DNA of 11,193 nucleotides. It comes from an uncultured Campylobacter sp. GTDB taxonomy: Bacteria > Campylobacterota > Campylobacteria > Campylobacterales > Campylobacteraceae. The stretch lies in NCBI RefSeq assembly GCF_938030815.1, contig NZ_CALHII010000073.1, positions 1 to 11,193 on the forward strand. Reading direction: 5' to 3'. Both the position numbers and the translations under genes were made by a program. Every line of letters starts with the position of its first letter. Position 1 is the stretch's first letter. The notes beneath the pieces were generated by a model, which ran no database searches, was not told the origin of the DNA, and saw only the letters and a list, made by a program, of their open reading frames with translations. Of the stretch, positions 1-6,482 are shown piece after piece.

Positions 1-1
1 A

Positions 2-706
2 CGGCAGAATTCTAAAGCCAGAGATTACGACAAAGATCCGCTAATCATCAAAGATCATACTTATTATGACTATATGAAATACTCTATAGTTCCTACTATG
101 GTAGGCTTGTTAATATCGCTTGCATTTGCCACTATCGTAAATCCCATAAACATTAAAATGTTTCGCCTTGTTCCTTTGGTCTTGGTAATATTCGTAACAA
201 ATTTTATGAATAGAGACGGCGCATACTTCGTGCTTCATAACGATAAAATTTTATATTACAATCAAAATAAGGTTCGTAAAACGTTCGAGTTAAATAAGAT
301 TGGCGCTATGGTTTTGAGCTTTGACTGGAGATGGAGCTGGAAGCAAAAAATACCTATTTATATAAAGGTCTTTCTTGTTCTTTGGTTTTTGCTCGGCTGC
401 TATACGACGGGAGAGCCGATCAACGGCGTGGCGATAATTTTTACTTTTTGCTTTTCCATTTTAACCACTAAAGCCTATATGCACCTGCTTAACGGTAGCC
501 TTAGTTTTTTCGGTCTTCACGATCAGCTTGTGCTTTATAAGGAAAACGCTGAGGTCGAGATACTAAATATCTTGATGGCAAATAAAGAGGAATATCTGCA
601 GCTGAGAGATTATTTTATGCAGACGATGCAAAAAGATATAAGCAATCTAGCTCGCACGATGTCGATTTTCAACGAAAAGATAGAATTTAGGAAATTTAAA
701 TTCTAG
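2..706 (+). CDS. Membrane protein of unknown function, 5' end outside window (paralog of the 3360-4430 gene)
   Basis: The frame is open from the first full codon (position 2) to the TAG at 704-706, so the ATG at 74 is probably internal. The residues before it (KARDYDKDP, codons 14-40) match the segment before the membrane part of the 356-aa protein at 3360-4430. What follows is two hydrophobic segments (about 80-140 and 155-215), a short polar stretch with strand-like character (VLHNDKILYYNQNKV), two more hydrophobic segments (about 355-415 and 420-490), a second polar strand-like stretch, and a charged C-terminal helix ending IEFRKFKF. The paralog has the same order. The split polar parts resemble bacterial PH-like membrane proteins, but that is only an impression of the pattern. 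The gene is visibly more A+T-rich than the next one. Function is unknown. It is a real gene by its paralogy; its true start lies upstream of the window. Confidence 0.75.
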   Translation, partial: RQNSKARDYDKDPLIIKDHTYYDYMKYSIVPTMVGLLISLAFATIVNPINIKMFRLVPLVLVIFVTNFMNRDGAYFVLHNDKILYYNQNKVRKTFELNKIGAMVLSFDWRWSWKQKIPIYIKVFLVLWFLLGCYTTGEPINGVAIIFTFCFSILTTKAYMHLLNGSLSFFGLHDQLVLYKENAEVEILNILMANKEEYLQLRDYFMQTMQKDISNLARTMSIFNEKIEFRKFKF

Positions 707-732
707 CGATTAAAGGATCGCTATATATTTTT

Positions 733-748
733 CCGAAGCGCCCTTCGG
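733..748. other. Short G/C hairpin after the first gene
   Basis: CCGAAG (733-738) and CTTCGG (743-748) form a perfect 6-bp stem with loop CGCC. It lies 27 nt after the stop at 706. The T-run comes before the stem on the plus strand and no U-run follows it on either strand, so it is not a canonical intrinsic terminator. It may still act as a 3' stabilising hairpin for the first gene. Confidence 0.3.
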
Positions 749-781
749 CTTGGGATTTACGGCGTAAAATTTTAACTTTTT

Positions 782-814
782 AAAATATTAAATTTAATAT
801 GAATTTAATATTTT
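782..814. promoter_or_regulatory. 13-bp A/T inverted repeat upstream of the copper receptor gene (candidate operator)
   Basis: Arms 782-794 and 802-814 are perfect reverse complements (core AATATTAAATT / AATTTAATATT) around the 7-nt spacer TAATATG. The element ends about 50 nt before the ATG at 864. TAATAT at 806-811 inside the right arm could be the -10 box, in which case a bound repressor would block the promoter. The pure A/T make-up fits a Fur-like or other metal-regulator site, but no regulator can be named from sequence alone. A run of T follows, but a stem without G/C pairs makes a poor terminator. Confidence 0.45.
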
Positions 815-863
815 TTGTGATTCAATTTCGCAATCGTTTATCATAATATCCAAAGGATCAAAA

Positions 864-2870
864 ATGAAGTTATCTTACGTTGTGGCGGGGGTTTTGCTAT
901 GCGGCGCCTTGAGCGCAGACGATGCTGCGAGCAAGGACGTAAATTTAGGCACGATAATCGTATCGTCGAATTTTAAAAAATCTATCTTGCAAGAGCCCAC
1001 GAAGGTGGAGATCGCGGGTAAAGACACTATTTTAGAAAACGGCGACATCGCAAAATCGCTTTTGAACTTAAGCGGCTTTTCGATGGAGCGCAAGGGCGGA
1101 GGCGGCAGCGAGGTTTATTACCGCTCGCAGACGGCGTCCAGACTGCCCGTGCTCATCGACGGCAGCACGCTAAACGGCGGCTGCGGCATGCGTATGGATA
1201 CGCCCATCACCTACATCTCGGCGCAAAACTACAACTCCGTGCGCATCGTCAAAGGTCCGCAGGACGTCAGATATGGAGCGCTCATCAGCGGCGGTATTTT
1301 CTTCGATCGAGATATTTTAAGACTAGATAAAACGCAATTCGGTGGGAATTTTAGCGTGCTAGGCGGAAGCTTTAGACGCTTCGAAACCGTAGCCGACGCC
1401 GTCGTGGGCAATGAATGGGGCAGCTTGCAGATCTCGGGCGGGCATTATGAAAGCGGCGACTATAAAAGCGGCGGCGGACAGAAAATGCATACACACTATA
1501 AACGTAACAGCGTCTCACTCGTAGGCACGATCACGCCTACCGATTCTACCGCCATTCAGCTTAGCACGGATCTGGGCGAGGGCGAAGCGGCGTATGCGGA
1601 CAGGATGAGGGACGGCGTGCAGTTTGACCGTAAGTCTTTCGGACTCAAATTTGAACAAGACGTCGGCGAGCACAAGATCAGGCTAAGTTCGTACTATCAT
1701 CAGATCGATCACATAATGGACAACTTCACCATGCGTCCGGTGGTGCCGGGCACGGGGCGCGGCAAGGGATATAGCATCAGCCACCCAATACGCGATATGT
1801 ACGGCTTTAAGCTAGAAGGCGAGCTAAATTTCGACAATCTAACAAGCTATCTTGGCGCTGGGTACTCTGAGGATGTATTTAAGTGGAGAGGCGCTGGAAC
1901 GGGCGGAGCCGGCGTATCTAAAGCCGAAATGGACGCCGCCGTATCAAAGCCGCACGTAAAAGAGCGCAAGGTAACGTATAAAACGATCTACACTCAAAAC
2001 GAATACGTCCTAGAAAACGACTACGGGCTTTTTGGCGGACTTAGGCTGGACGCGGGCGAGAGAAGGCTGCTAAAAACGCATAAGAGCAGGAAAGAAAATT
2101 TATTTTCAGGATTTTTTAGATACGAAAAATATCTGCAAAATTTAACGCTTTATGCTGGGTTAGGGCACGCACAAAGACTACCTGATCACTGGGAAACGAA
2201 CAAGGACGCGAACTTAGAGCTACGTAAAGAAAGAAATACTCAGCTGGATTTTGGCGCCGTACTAAAAGATCAAAATTACGAACTAAGCGCGAATTTTTTC
2301 GTCTCAAAGATGGATGATTATATCATGCTAAAATATAATCCTATGGGCATGTCCTCAGACGCCTTTAATACCGACGCCCTGCTATACGGCGGCGAGATCG
2401 AGGGCACTACGCTGCTAGCCGATATGTTTAGGCTGGGGGCGGGAGTATCCTATGTCTACGGCAAGGTGACTAAAAATGCAGGAGGCCTAAAAGACGGCGA
2501 CGCGCTGCCTAAGGTTTCGCCTCTAGCGTTTAAACTAAGCGCCGGTTTAGAAAAGCCAGACTGGTTCGTCAAAGCCGACTTCTACGCTAATGCGTCGCAA
2601 AACCGCGCGCAAAAAGGCTACGGCGACGTGGGCGGTATGGACCTGGGTAAGAGCGATAGCTTTTGGACGCTGGGGTTAAGCGCGGGCTATAAATATAAAA
2701 ATTATCAATTTTTGCTAGCGGCGGAAAACCTGAACGACGCCAAATATGCCTATCATAACTCAAAAGGCGGCTACGGCGGCGGTATAGCAGGCTACGAGAC
2801 TATCCCCAACGGCACGAGGCTTTATGAGCCGGGCAGAAGCTTTTGGGCGAAATTTAAAGTGCATTTTTAA
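864..2870 (+). CDS. TonB-dependent outer-membrane copper receptor (NosA/OprC type)
   Basis: This is a 668-aa outer-membrane beta-barrel receptor that should import copper using TonB energy. Residues 1-18 form a signal peptide with probable cleavage after ALSA. LGTIIVSS (about 29-36) looks like the TonB box, and the plug domain runs to about residue 150. The plug holds GGCGMRMDTP with C107 and M111, and the barrel holds DHIMDN with H283 and M285. These match the CxxxM and HxM ligand sets described for the Pseudomonas aeruginosa copper receptor OprC. The C-terminus (PGRSFWAKFKVHF) ends in Phe, as expected for BamA-dependent insertion. AAAGGA at 852-857 is the ribosome site. The gene stands alone between two A+T-rich paralogous genes and is itself richer in G+C. 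In Pseudomonas stutzeri the homologue NosA supplies copper for nitrous oxide reductase; whether that holds here is not shown by this window. Confidence 0.9.
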   Translation: MKLSYVVAGVLLCGALSADDAASKDVNLGTIIVSSNFKKSILQEPTKVEIAGKDTILENGDIAKSLLNLSGFSMERKGGGGSEVYYRSQTASRLPVLIDGSTLNGGCGMRMDTPITYISAQNYNSVRIVKGPQDVRYGALISGGIFFDRDILRLDKTQFGGNFSVLGGSFRRFETVADAVVGNEWGSLQISGGHYESGDYKSGGGQKMHTHYKRNSVSLVGTITPTDSTAIQLSTDLGEGEAAYADRMRDGVQFDRKSFGLKFEQDVGEHKIRLSSYYHQIDHIMDNFTMRPVVPGTGRGKGYSISHPIRDMYGFKLEGELNFDNLTSYLGAGYSEDVFKWRGAGTGGAGVSKAEMDAAVSKPHVKERKVTYKTIYTQNEYVLENDYGLFGGLRLDAGERRLLKTHKSRKENLFSGFFRYEKYLQNLTLYAGLGHAQRLPDHWETNKDANLELRKERNTQLDFGAVLKDQNYELSANFFVSKMDDYIMLKYNPMGMSSDAFNTDALLYGGEIEGTTLLADMFRLGAGVSYVYGKVTKNAGGLKDGDALPKVSPLAFKLSAGLEKPDWFVKADFYANASQNRAQKGYGDVGGMDLGKSDSFWTLGLSAGYKYKNYQFLLAAENLNDAKYAYHNSKGGYGGGIAGYETIPNGTRLYEPGRSFWAKFKVHF

Positions 2871-3034
2871 GGCCTAGATCGTCCGGATTTGGCGCGTTTT
2901 AGATTTTGTATCGGATTGGGCGACACCCCATTTCGGCGCACTGCGCAAGAACTGTGCGAGCTTGCAAACAGACGCTAAAGTATAGATAAAATTTGCAAGT
3001 GCCTTGAGCGGCCGAGCTCGCGCTAAATTTGTAC

Positions 3035-3069
3035 GGCTAGGCGCGGCTTTTGTCGTCCGAGCCTTTTTT
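3035..3069 (+). terminator. Probable intrinsic terminator downstream of the copper receptor gene
   Basis: GGCT (3035-3038) pairs with AGCC (3060-3063), GG (3040-3041) with CC (3057-3058), and GCGGC (3043-3047) with GTCGT (3052-3056, two G-U pairs), with one A/G mismatch, one bulged C and loop TTTT. Six T follow directly (3064-3069). It lies about 165 nt after the receptor stop, so it would end a transcript with a long 3' tail. Confidence 0.5.
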
Positions 3070-3322
3070 CCGCACGGCGTCGAAGCCTCGGTGCGGCCCG
3101 CGGCGGATATGATACTTATTCGGGCGTGATCTCACGCGACAAGCGCCGGCACAGAAGGCGGTTGTGCGATTTGAGATGAAATTTGGCCCGCAGATCAGCT
3201 TAAAGCTTTGTACAAAAAGGCGGTTTCGCGGCGCCTGATCCGTCGGCATCGTTTCGGTTCGTCGGGCTTGCCTGCGCGCGACGGACGCGCGGTAAAATTT
3301 ACTGAGCTTTAAGCGGCGAGGG

Positions 3323-3351
3323 TATAAAATGGCGCGTCCAAAATTTAAAGG
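3323..3351 (+). promoter_or_regulatory. Promoter -10 box and ribosome site for the repeat-containing membrane protein
   Basis: GGGTATAAAAT has TATAAA at 3323-3328 as -10 box, which predicts a leader of about 25 nt. AAAGG at 3347-3351 sits 8 nt before the ATG at 3360. No clear -35 is seen, which is usual for Campylobacter sigma-70 promoters. Confidence 0.5.
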
Positions 3352-3359
3352 CAGCAAAA

Positions 3360-4430
3360 ATGGATCAAGGCAGGCTTGAGGAATTAAAAAGGCTACTACA
3401 AAAGCGGCATCAAGAGCCGAAGCTGGGCTTGAAACAAAATTTTAACGGAAAAAATTTTAAAGTCTCGAATTTTGAAACCAAAAATTCCGAAGTTTCAAAT
3501 TTTGAAGCTTCGAATTCTAGAACCTTGAATTTCGAAGCCTCGAATTTTGAAATCCTGAATTCTGAACCTCCGAATTTCGAATCTCTGAATTCCAAAGCAC
3601 TGAATTCCGCTACTGATGCTTTAAATTTAGAAGGCAATTTAGAAACCGAAGCGGCTCAGAATTCTGCCTTTGAGAACAACGCGGAGCCGCAAAATTTTAT
3701 ATCGGATGACAACGGCTCTTTGCAGCAAAATTATAAAGCCAGAGATTACGACAAAGATCCGATAGTTATAAAAAAGCTAGACGATCTGTTTTGGCTGATA
3801 GCTCTTGGAATTTTGTTAATTTGTTCTTTGATACAGAATTTTGACGGCGAGTATAAATTTAGGTTTTATATGAAAATATTACTAGGTTATGGCACCGCAT
3901 TTTTCTTTATATACGCGGCAAACTTTATAAATAGCAAAAAAACTATAGCCTTTATGAAGGACAAAATAGAATTTAAAAATAGAACCAGATGCGAAAAAGA
4001 GATGGCGTTAAAAAATATCTCCGTTTACAGATATGCTTATATGATTCCGAATTTTGCGCCATTTGATGCAAGAATCAAATTTTGTATTTTGGTTTTATTC
4101 ATAATGATCATCGTGTCATTATACAGCTCCGGGTTTTATGTATTTATTTTTATAATTATGGGCTTATTGCTGATGCCCATTATTAAATTTATCTACTATA
4201 TTCTATTTGAGAAAACCGTTAGGTTCTTGCTTTGTGATAAATTATTGATATGCAATGGCTCCGATTCCGAAGTATTTACTATCAATAATAAAAAGGAGTT
4301 TGGCGAGCTGCAAAAATATTTCTTGGATACGCTAAATATAGATATTACAGAGGGATATTTATTTTGGAAACCGCCTTATGATATTGCAAAAATAATAGTG
4401 AATAAAATGAACAAATTTATGAAATTCTAA
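3360..4430 (+). CDS. Membrane protein of unknown function with N-terminal 5-residue repeats (paralog of the gene at 2-706)
   Basis: The 356-aa product has three parts. Residues 1-26 are charged and helical. Residues 27-81 are eleven back-to-back 5-residue units of pattern N-(F/S)-(E/K)-x-x. Residues 126-134 (KARDYDKDP) are shared with the paralog. Hydrophobic segments lie at about 143-158, 171-190, 241-258 and 259-283. Between the two pairs and after the second are polar, strand-like segments (about 195-225 and 285-310), then a C-terminal helix ending NKFMKF. The gene is A+T-rich, especially after 3770. Its start is supported by AAAGG at 3347-3351. The repeats look like the pentapeptide-repeat consensus with Asn before the central Phe, but Ser often replaces the Phe, so they may instead be a flexible linker. 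Function is unknown. The first paralog probably has a comparable N-terminal part outside the window. Confidence 0.8.
   Translation: MDQGRLEELKRLLQKRHQEPKLGLKQNFNGKNFKVSNFETKNSEVSNFEASNSRTLNFEASNFEILNSEPPNFESLNSKALNSATDALNLEGNLETEAAQNSAFENNAEPQNFISDDNGSLQQNYKARDYDKDPIVIKKLDDLFWLIALGILLICSLIQNFDGEYKFRFYMKILLGYGTAFFFIYAANFINSKKTIAFMKDKIEFKNRTRCEKEMALKNISVYRYAYMIPNFAPFDARIKFCILVLFIMIIVSLYSSGFYVFIFIIMGLLLMPIIKFIYYILFEKTVRFLLCDKLLICNGSDSEVFTINNKKEFGELQKYFLDTLNIDITEGYLFWKPPYDIAKIIVNKMNKFMKF
3438..3602 (+). repeat. Eleven tandem 15-nt units encoding 5-residue repeats
   Basis: Reading in frame from residue 27 the units are NFNGK, NFKVS, NFETK, NSEVS, NFEAS, NSRTL, NFEAS, NFEIL, NSEPP, NFESL and NSKAL, with no insertion or deletion. 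Each starts with AAT followed by TTT, TTC, TCT or TCC. Third-position and unit-to-unit changes show that the array is old and kept in frame. The A/T palindromic cores (GAATTC, TTCGAA) also leave the opposite strand open here. After 3602 the pattern loosens into NSATDAL, NLEG and NLETE. Confidence 0.85.
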
Positions 4431-4449
4431 AAACAAAAGATAAGGTTTA

Positions 4450-4553
4450 AAAAATATACAAACGATACATAATTAGCGTACCGCGGGATAAACAATTTAA
4501 TCCGCAGAATATCGATCTTTAATGAAAAATAGAATTTAGAAAATTTAAATTCT
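4450..4553 (+). pseudogene. Remnant of the 3' end of a third paralog
   Basis: Positions 4485-4529 read GINNLIRRISIFNEK in one frame and then hit TAG. The end of the gene at 2-706 reads DISNLARTMSIFNEK and continues IEFRKFKF. The bases after the TAG also match the end of that gene (4530-4553 against 683-706) once one missing base is allowed, so a 1-nt deletion explains the stop. Weaker similarity goes back to about 4450 (the part around ACGATACA) with an extra 11-12 nt inside. There is no start and no intact frame, so this is a decayed fragment 20 nt after the stop of the 3360-4430 gene. Confidence 0.65.
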
Positions 4554-4591
4554 AACGCTCCGCTTGAAATTTTGCCTTTAAAATTTACGCG

Positions 4592-4984
4592 CTAATCATC
4601 GCCGCTTTCATATACGCCGAGCTCTACGAGATTGCCGTCAGGATCGCGCAGATAGATACTTTGCATAGCGCCGCGCGCGCCCGTGCGAGGCACGACGCCA
4701 AGCTCTATTTGCGCCCCTTTGCTTTCAAGCTCCGTTTTGAGCTGCTGCGCGCTTTGATCTTCGCAGATGAGGCAAAAATCCGCCGAGCCTGCGCTAGGAC
4801 GCGCCGCAAACGGCGCGAACTCGCCCGCGCGGGTGTGGATATTGATCTTTGAAGAGCCGAAACGCAGGCTGTGTTTGCCGCCCTCGCAAACATGCTCTAA
4901 GCCCAAAATCCCTTCGTAAAATTCCACGCATTTTTGCAGATCCTCCGTAACTAGGACGAAGTGATCGATCCTTGTGATTTTCAT
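4592..4984 (-). CDS. VOC/glyoxalase-superfamily protein (GLOD5-like)
   Basis: The 130-aa product is one vicinal-oxygen-chelate unit. It begins MKITRIDHFVLVTEDL and contains FYEGILGLE (22-30), SKINIH (45-50), an AGSADFCL strand (65-72) and RDPDGNLVEL (113-122). H8, H50 and E121 are the likely metal-facing residues. Members with this layout are often labelled 'VOC family virulence protein' or glyoxalase domain-containing protein 5, and their substrate is generally unknown. The start was chosen at 4984 because AAGGAG (complement of 4990-4995) lies 5 nt upstream and family members begin at this Met. A longer frame to 5098 adds 38 residues with no family match. The gene is convergent with the upstream paralog region and separated from pgi by 235 nt, so it is probably transcribed alone. 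Family call is firm, substrate not. Confidence 0.85.
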   Translation of the reverse strand: MKITRIDHFVLVTEDLQKCVEFYEGILGLEHVCEGGKHSLRFGSSKINIHTRAGEFAPFAARPSAGSADFCLICEDQSAQQLKTELESKGAQIELGVVPRTGARGAMQSIYLRDPDGNLVELGVYESGDD

Positions 4985-5080
4985 TTCATCTCCTTGCGCG
5001 CTCGCAAGTCGCAAAATTTTTACGCCTCGCGGTGCAATCTTGGAATTCTGCCGTGAAATTTTGCGACAAAATTCCAAATG

Positions 5081-5107
5081 CTTATAGCGCGAAATCAAAA
5101 TTTCGCG
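5081..5107 (-). promoter_or_regulatory. Possible promoter with 8-bp inverted repeat upstream of the VOC gene
   Basis: CGCGAAAT (5088-5095) and ATTTCGCG (5100-5107) are perfect reverse complements with loop CAAA. Directly next to it on the minus strand is TATAAG (complement of 5081-5086), a weak -10 box. The repeat would therefore sit between -35 and -10 of a transcript with a leader of roughly 90 nt. This is suggestive only. Confidence 0.25.
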
Positions 5108-5219
5108 GCGTAAATTTTAAAATTCTAAAATTTAGCCTAAGTAAAAATGGAGCGCGAGTAGAGTCTGACTTTAGTAAAATTTAGACCGACGAAATTCCGT
5201 CTAGCTAGCGCAGCAAATT

Positions 5220-6482
5220 CTAATCTTGCGATTTTAAAACTAGCGATTTTAAAATTCTCTTGCCTACCTCGACGCCCGGCTGATCGTAAGTGCTGACGCC
5301 CAGTATCGCTCCAGTAGCGCTGGTTAGCAGCTCGAAGTAGTAAAATAGCTCGCCCACGCTCTGTTCACAAAGCCGCGAAACCTCGATTAGATCGACGCTG
5401 ATACCCTCGTTTAGCACGGCTTGCAGCGTAGCATCGCACTGAAGATTTAGCACCTCATCCAGTCGCATGCCGTTTACGAAGTCGCAGCCCTCAAGACCTT
5501 GCAGACTGATACCAGGTACCGCGTCCGTAGTGCCGTTGTCCGTGAGCTTTAAGAAAGTCACGGTCTTATCCTTTACGCCGTCCATTATGAGCTGAAGGAA
5601 GCTGTGCTGATCGCGTGAGCCTACAAGCCCCACAGGAGTAAGCCCCTCGCGGCTAAAGCCGATCTTTTTACCTAGGCTTTCCGCCCAGAGCTGCACATAC
5701 CACTCACCCAATGCGCGCAGCGCATCGCCGTAGCTAAAAAGGACGTTGATTTTCGCACTTTTGTGCGTGGCGTAGTGATGAGCTTTTCGTAGAATTTTAT
5801 TCTCCGCGATTTTAGCGGGATCGCCTGCTAAAATTTCATCCAGATACCGCTCTTTTGCGGCGGCAGCTCCGCGTAGCATCGCGCTTGCATCAAGGCCTAG
5901 CCCAACTGCGGGCACTAGCCCTACTGCACTTAACACGCTAAAACGACCGCCTACGTTAGCAGGCATATTTATCACGCAGGCGCCGTGCTCACGCGCGAAG
6001 ATATCCAGCGGCGAGCCTGCATCGGTGATAAATATGAAATTTTTTGCTAGCGCTTTTAAATTTGAAATTCCAAAACGCTGCAAAACGACCTTAAAAAGCG
6101 AGATTGTCTCGATCGTACCGCCCGATTTGGAGGATACTATGAAAATCGTGTGAGCAAAATTTAGTCCTTCGAGCGCGCGGTTTACACTGTGTCCGTCGAG
6201 ATTATCCAAAATTTCAAAGCGCAAATTCTTTCTTACGCGCGGACGCAGCATCTCATAAAGCGCCCGCACGCCCACGCTGGAGCCACCGATGCCCAAAAGC
6301 ACGACCCCGTCATAGCTTCGTGCGCTAAAAAATTCCTGCGCTCGCGCTATTTCGTCTGCGCCTTGCTGCGGCAGGCGGTAGTAGCCTACCTCGCCGCTTT
6401 CGTATTCGGCGCGGATCTTTGCCGCTACCTCCTCTAGCGCGCCCTCTTTTGCCAGCGGGAAAAACAGCTCATTTTTTACCAT
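5220..6482 (-). CDS. pgi: Glucose-6-phosphate isomerase
   Basis: This enzyme interconverts glucose-6-phosphate and fructose-6-phosphate in the cytoplasm. The 420-aa product is of the short form found in Campylobacter. It shows GIGGSS (64-69), the phosphate-binding SKSGGTIE (118-125), GGRFSVLSAVG (178-188, PGI signature 1), the catalytic Glu in AESLGKK (E269), DQHSF with H293, and YDQPGVEVGK with K408 (PGI signature 2). The start at 6482 gives MVKNELFFPL, which lines up with the C. jejuni N-terminus as I remember it. An in-frame ATG at 6524 would add 14 unmatched residues. With the chosen start the gene overlaps galU by 14 nt, so translation is probably coupled and no strong ribosome site is present. 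The C-terminus carries a small in-frame repeat (LKS-LV-LKS). The gene supplies the glucose-6-phosphate end of the UDP-glucose route. Confidence 0.93.
   Translation of the reverse strand: MVKNELFFPLAKEGALEEVAAKIRAEYESGEVGYYRLPQQGADEIARAQEFFSARSYDGVVLLGIGGSSVGVRALYEMLRPRVRKNLRFEILDNLDGHSVNRALEGLNFAHTIFIVSSKSGGTIETISLFKVVLQRFGISNLKALAKNFIFITDAGSPLDIFAREHGACVINMPANVGGRFSVLSAVGLVPAVGLGLDASAMLRGAAAAKERYLDEILAGDPAKIAENKILRKAHHYATHKSAKINVLFSYGDALRALGEWYVQLWAESLGKKIGFSREGLTPVGLVGSRDQHSFLQLIMDGVKDKTVTFLKLTDNGTTDAVPGISLQGLEGCDFVNGMRLDEVLNLQCDATLQAVLNEGISVDLIEVSRLCEQSVGELFYYFELLTSATGAILGVSTYDQPGVEVGKRILKSLVLKSQD
5228..5254. repeat. 12-nt direct repeat in the 3' end of pgi
   Basis: GCGATTTTAAAA occurs at 5228-5239 and again at 5243-5254, spaced by CTA. 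In the minus-strand reading it encodes LKS twice near the C-terminus of Pgi. It resembles the A/T words scattered between genes in this window and looks like a local duplication. Confidence 0.6.

Larger units (their letters stand above)
2871..3359. other. 489-nt intergenic region, no convincing gene
   Basis: The stretch is G+C-rich for an intergenic region. A minus-strand open frame at 3037-3357 gives an Arg-rich product with no recognisable domain and is judged chance. The supported content is a plus-strand hairpin with U-run (3035-3069) and a promoter plus ribosome site for the next gene (3323-3351). I saw no tRNA, transposase remnant or paralog remnant. Confidence 0.6.

Noticed and set aside
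3037..3357. 106-aa minus-strand open frame in the intergenic region
   Set aside because: Arg-rich composition, no domain, starts within the ribosome site and promoter of the next gene; typical of chance frames in G+C-rich DNA.
3438..3602. CRISPR-like array
   Set aside because: Units of 15 nt are contiguous with no spacers and encode an in-frame protein repeat.
3410..3637. 75-aa minus-strand frame with SKFEx-like repeats opposite the 15-nt array
   Set aside because: A mirror of the plus-strand repeats caused by palindromic cores and a period divisible by three. The plus strand continues into the conserved paralog domain, the minus strand does not.
5042..5053. 12-nt inverted match to the window start (ACGGCAGAATTC at 1-12)
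   Set aside because: Too short and made of common words; it might extend outside the window but this cannot be seen.
4985..5098. 38-residue N-terminal extension of the VOC protein
   Set aside because: No family match, and AAGGAG sits right before the Met at 4984.
5162..5186. Imperfect stem GTCTGA / TTAGAC downstream of pgi as a terminator
   Set aside because: Only six pairs with one G-T, and no U-run on the minus strand.
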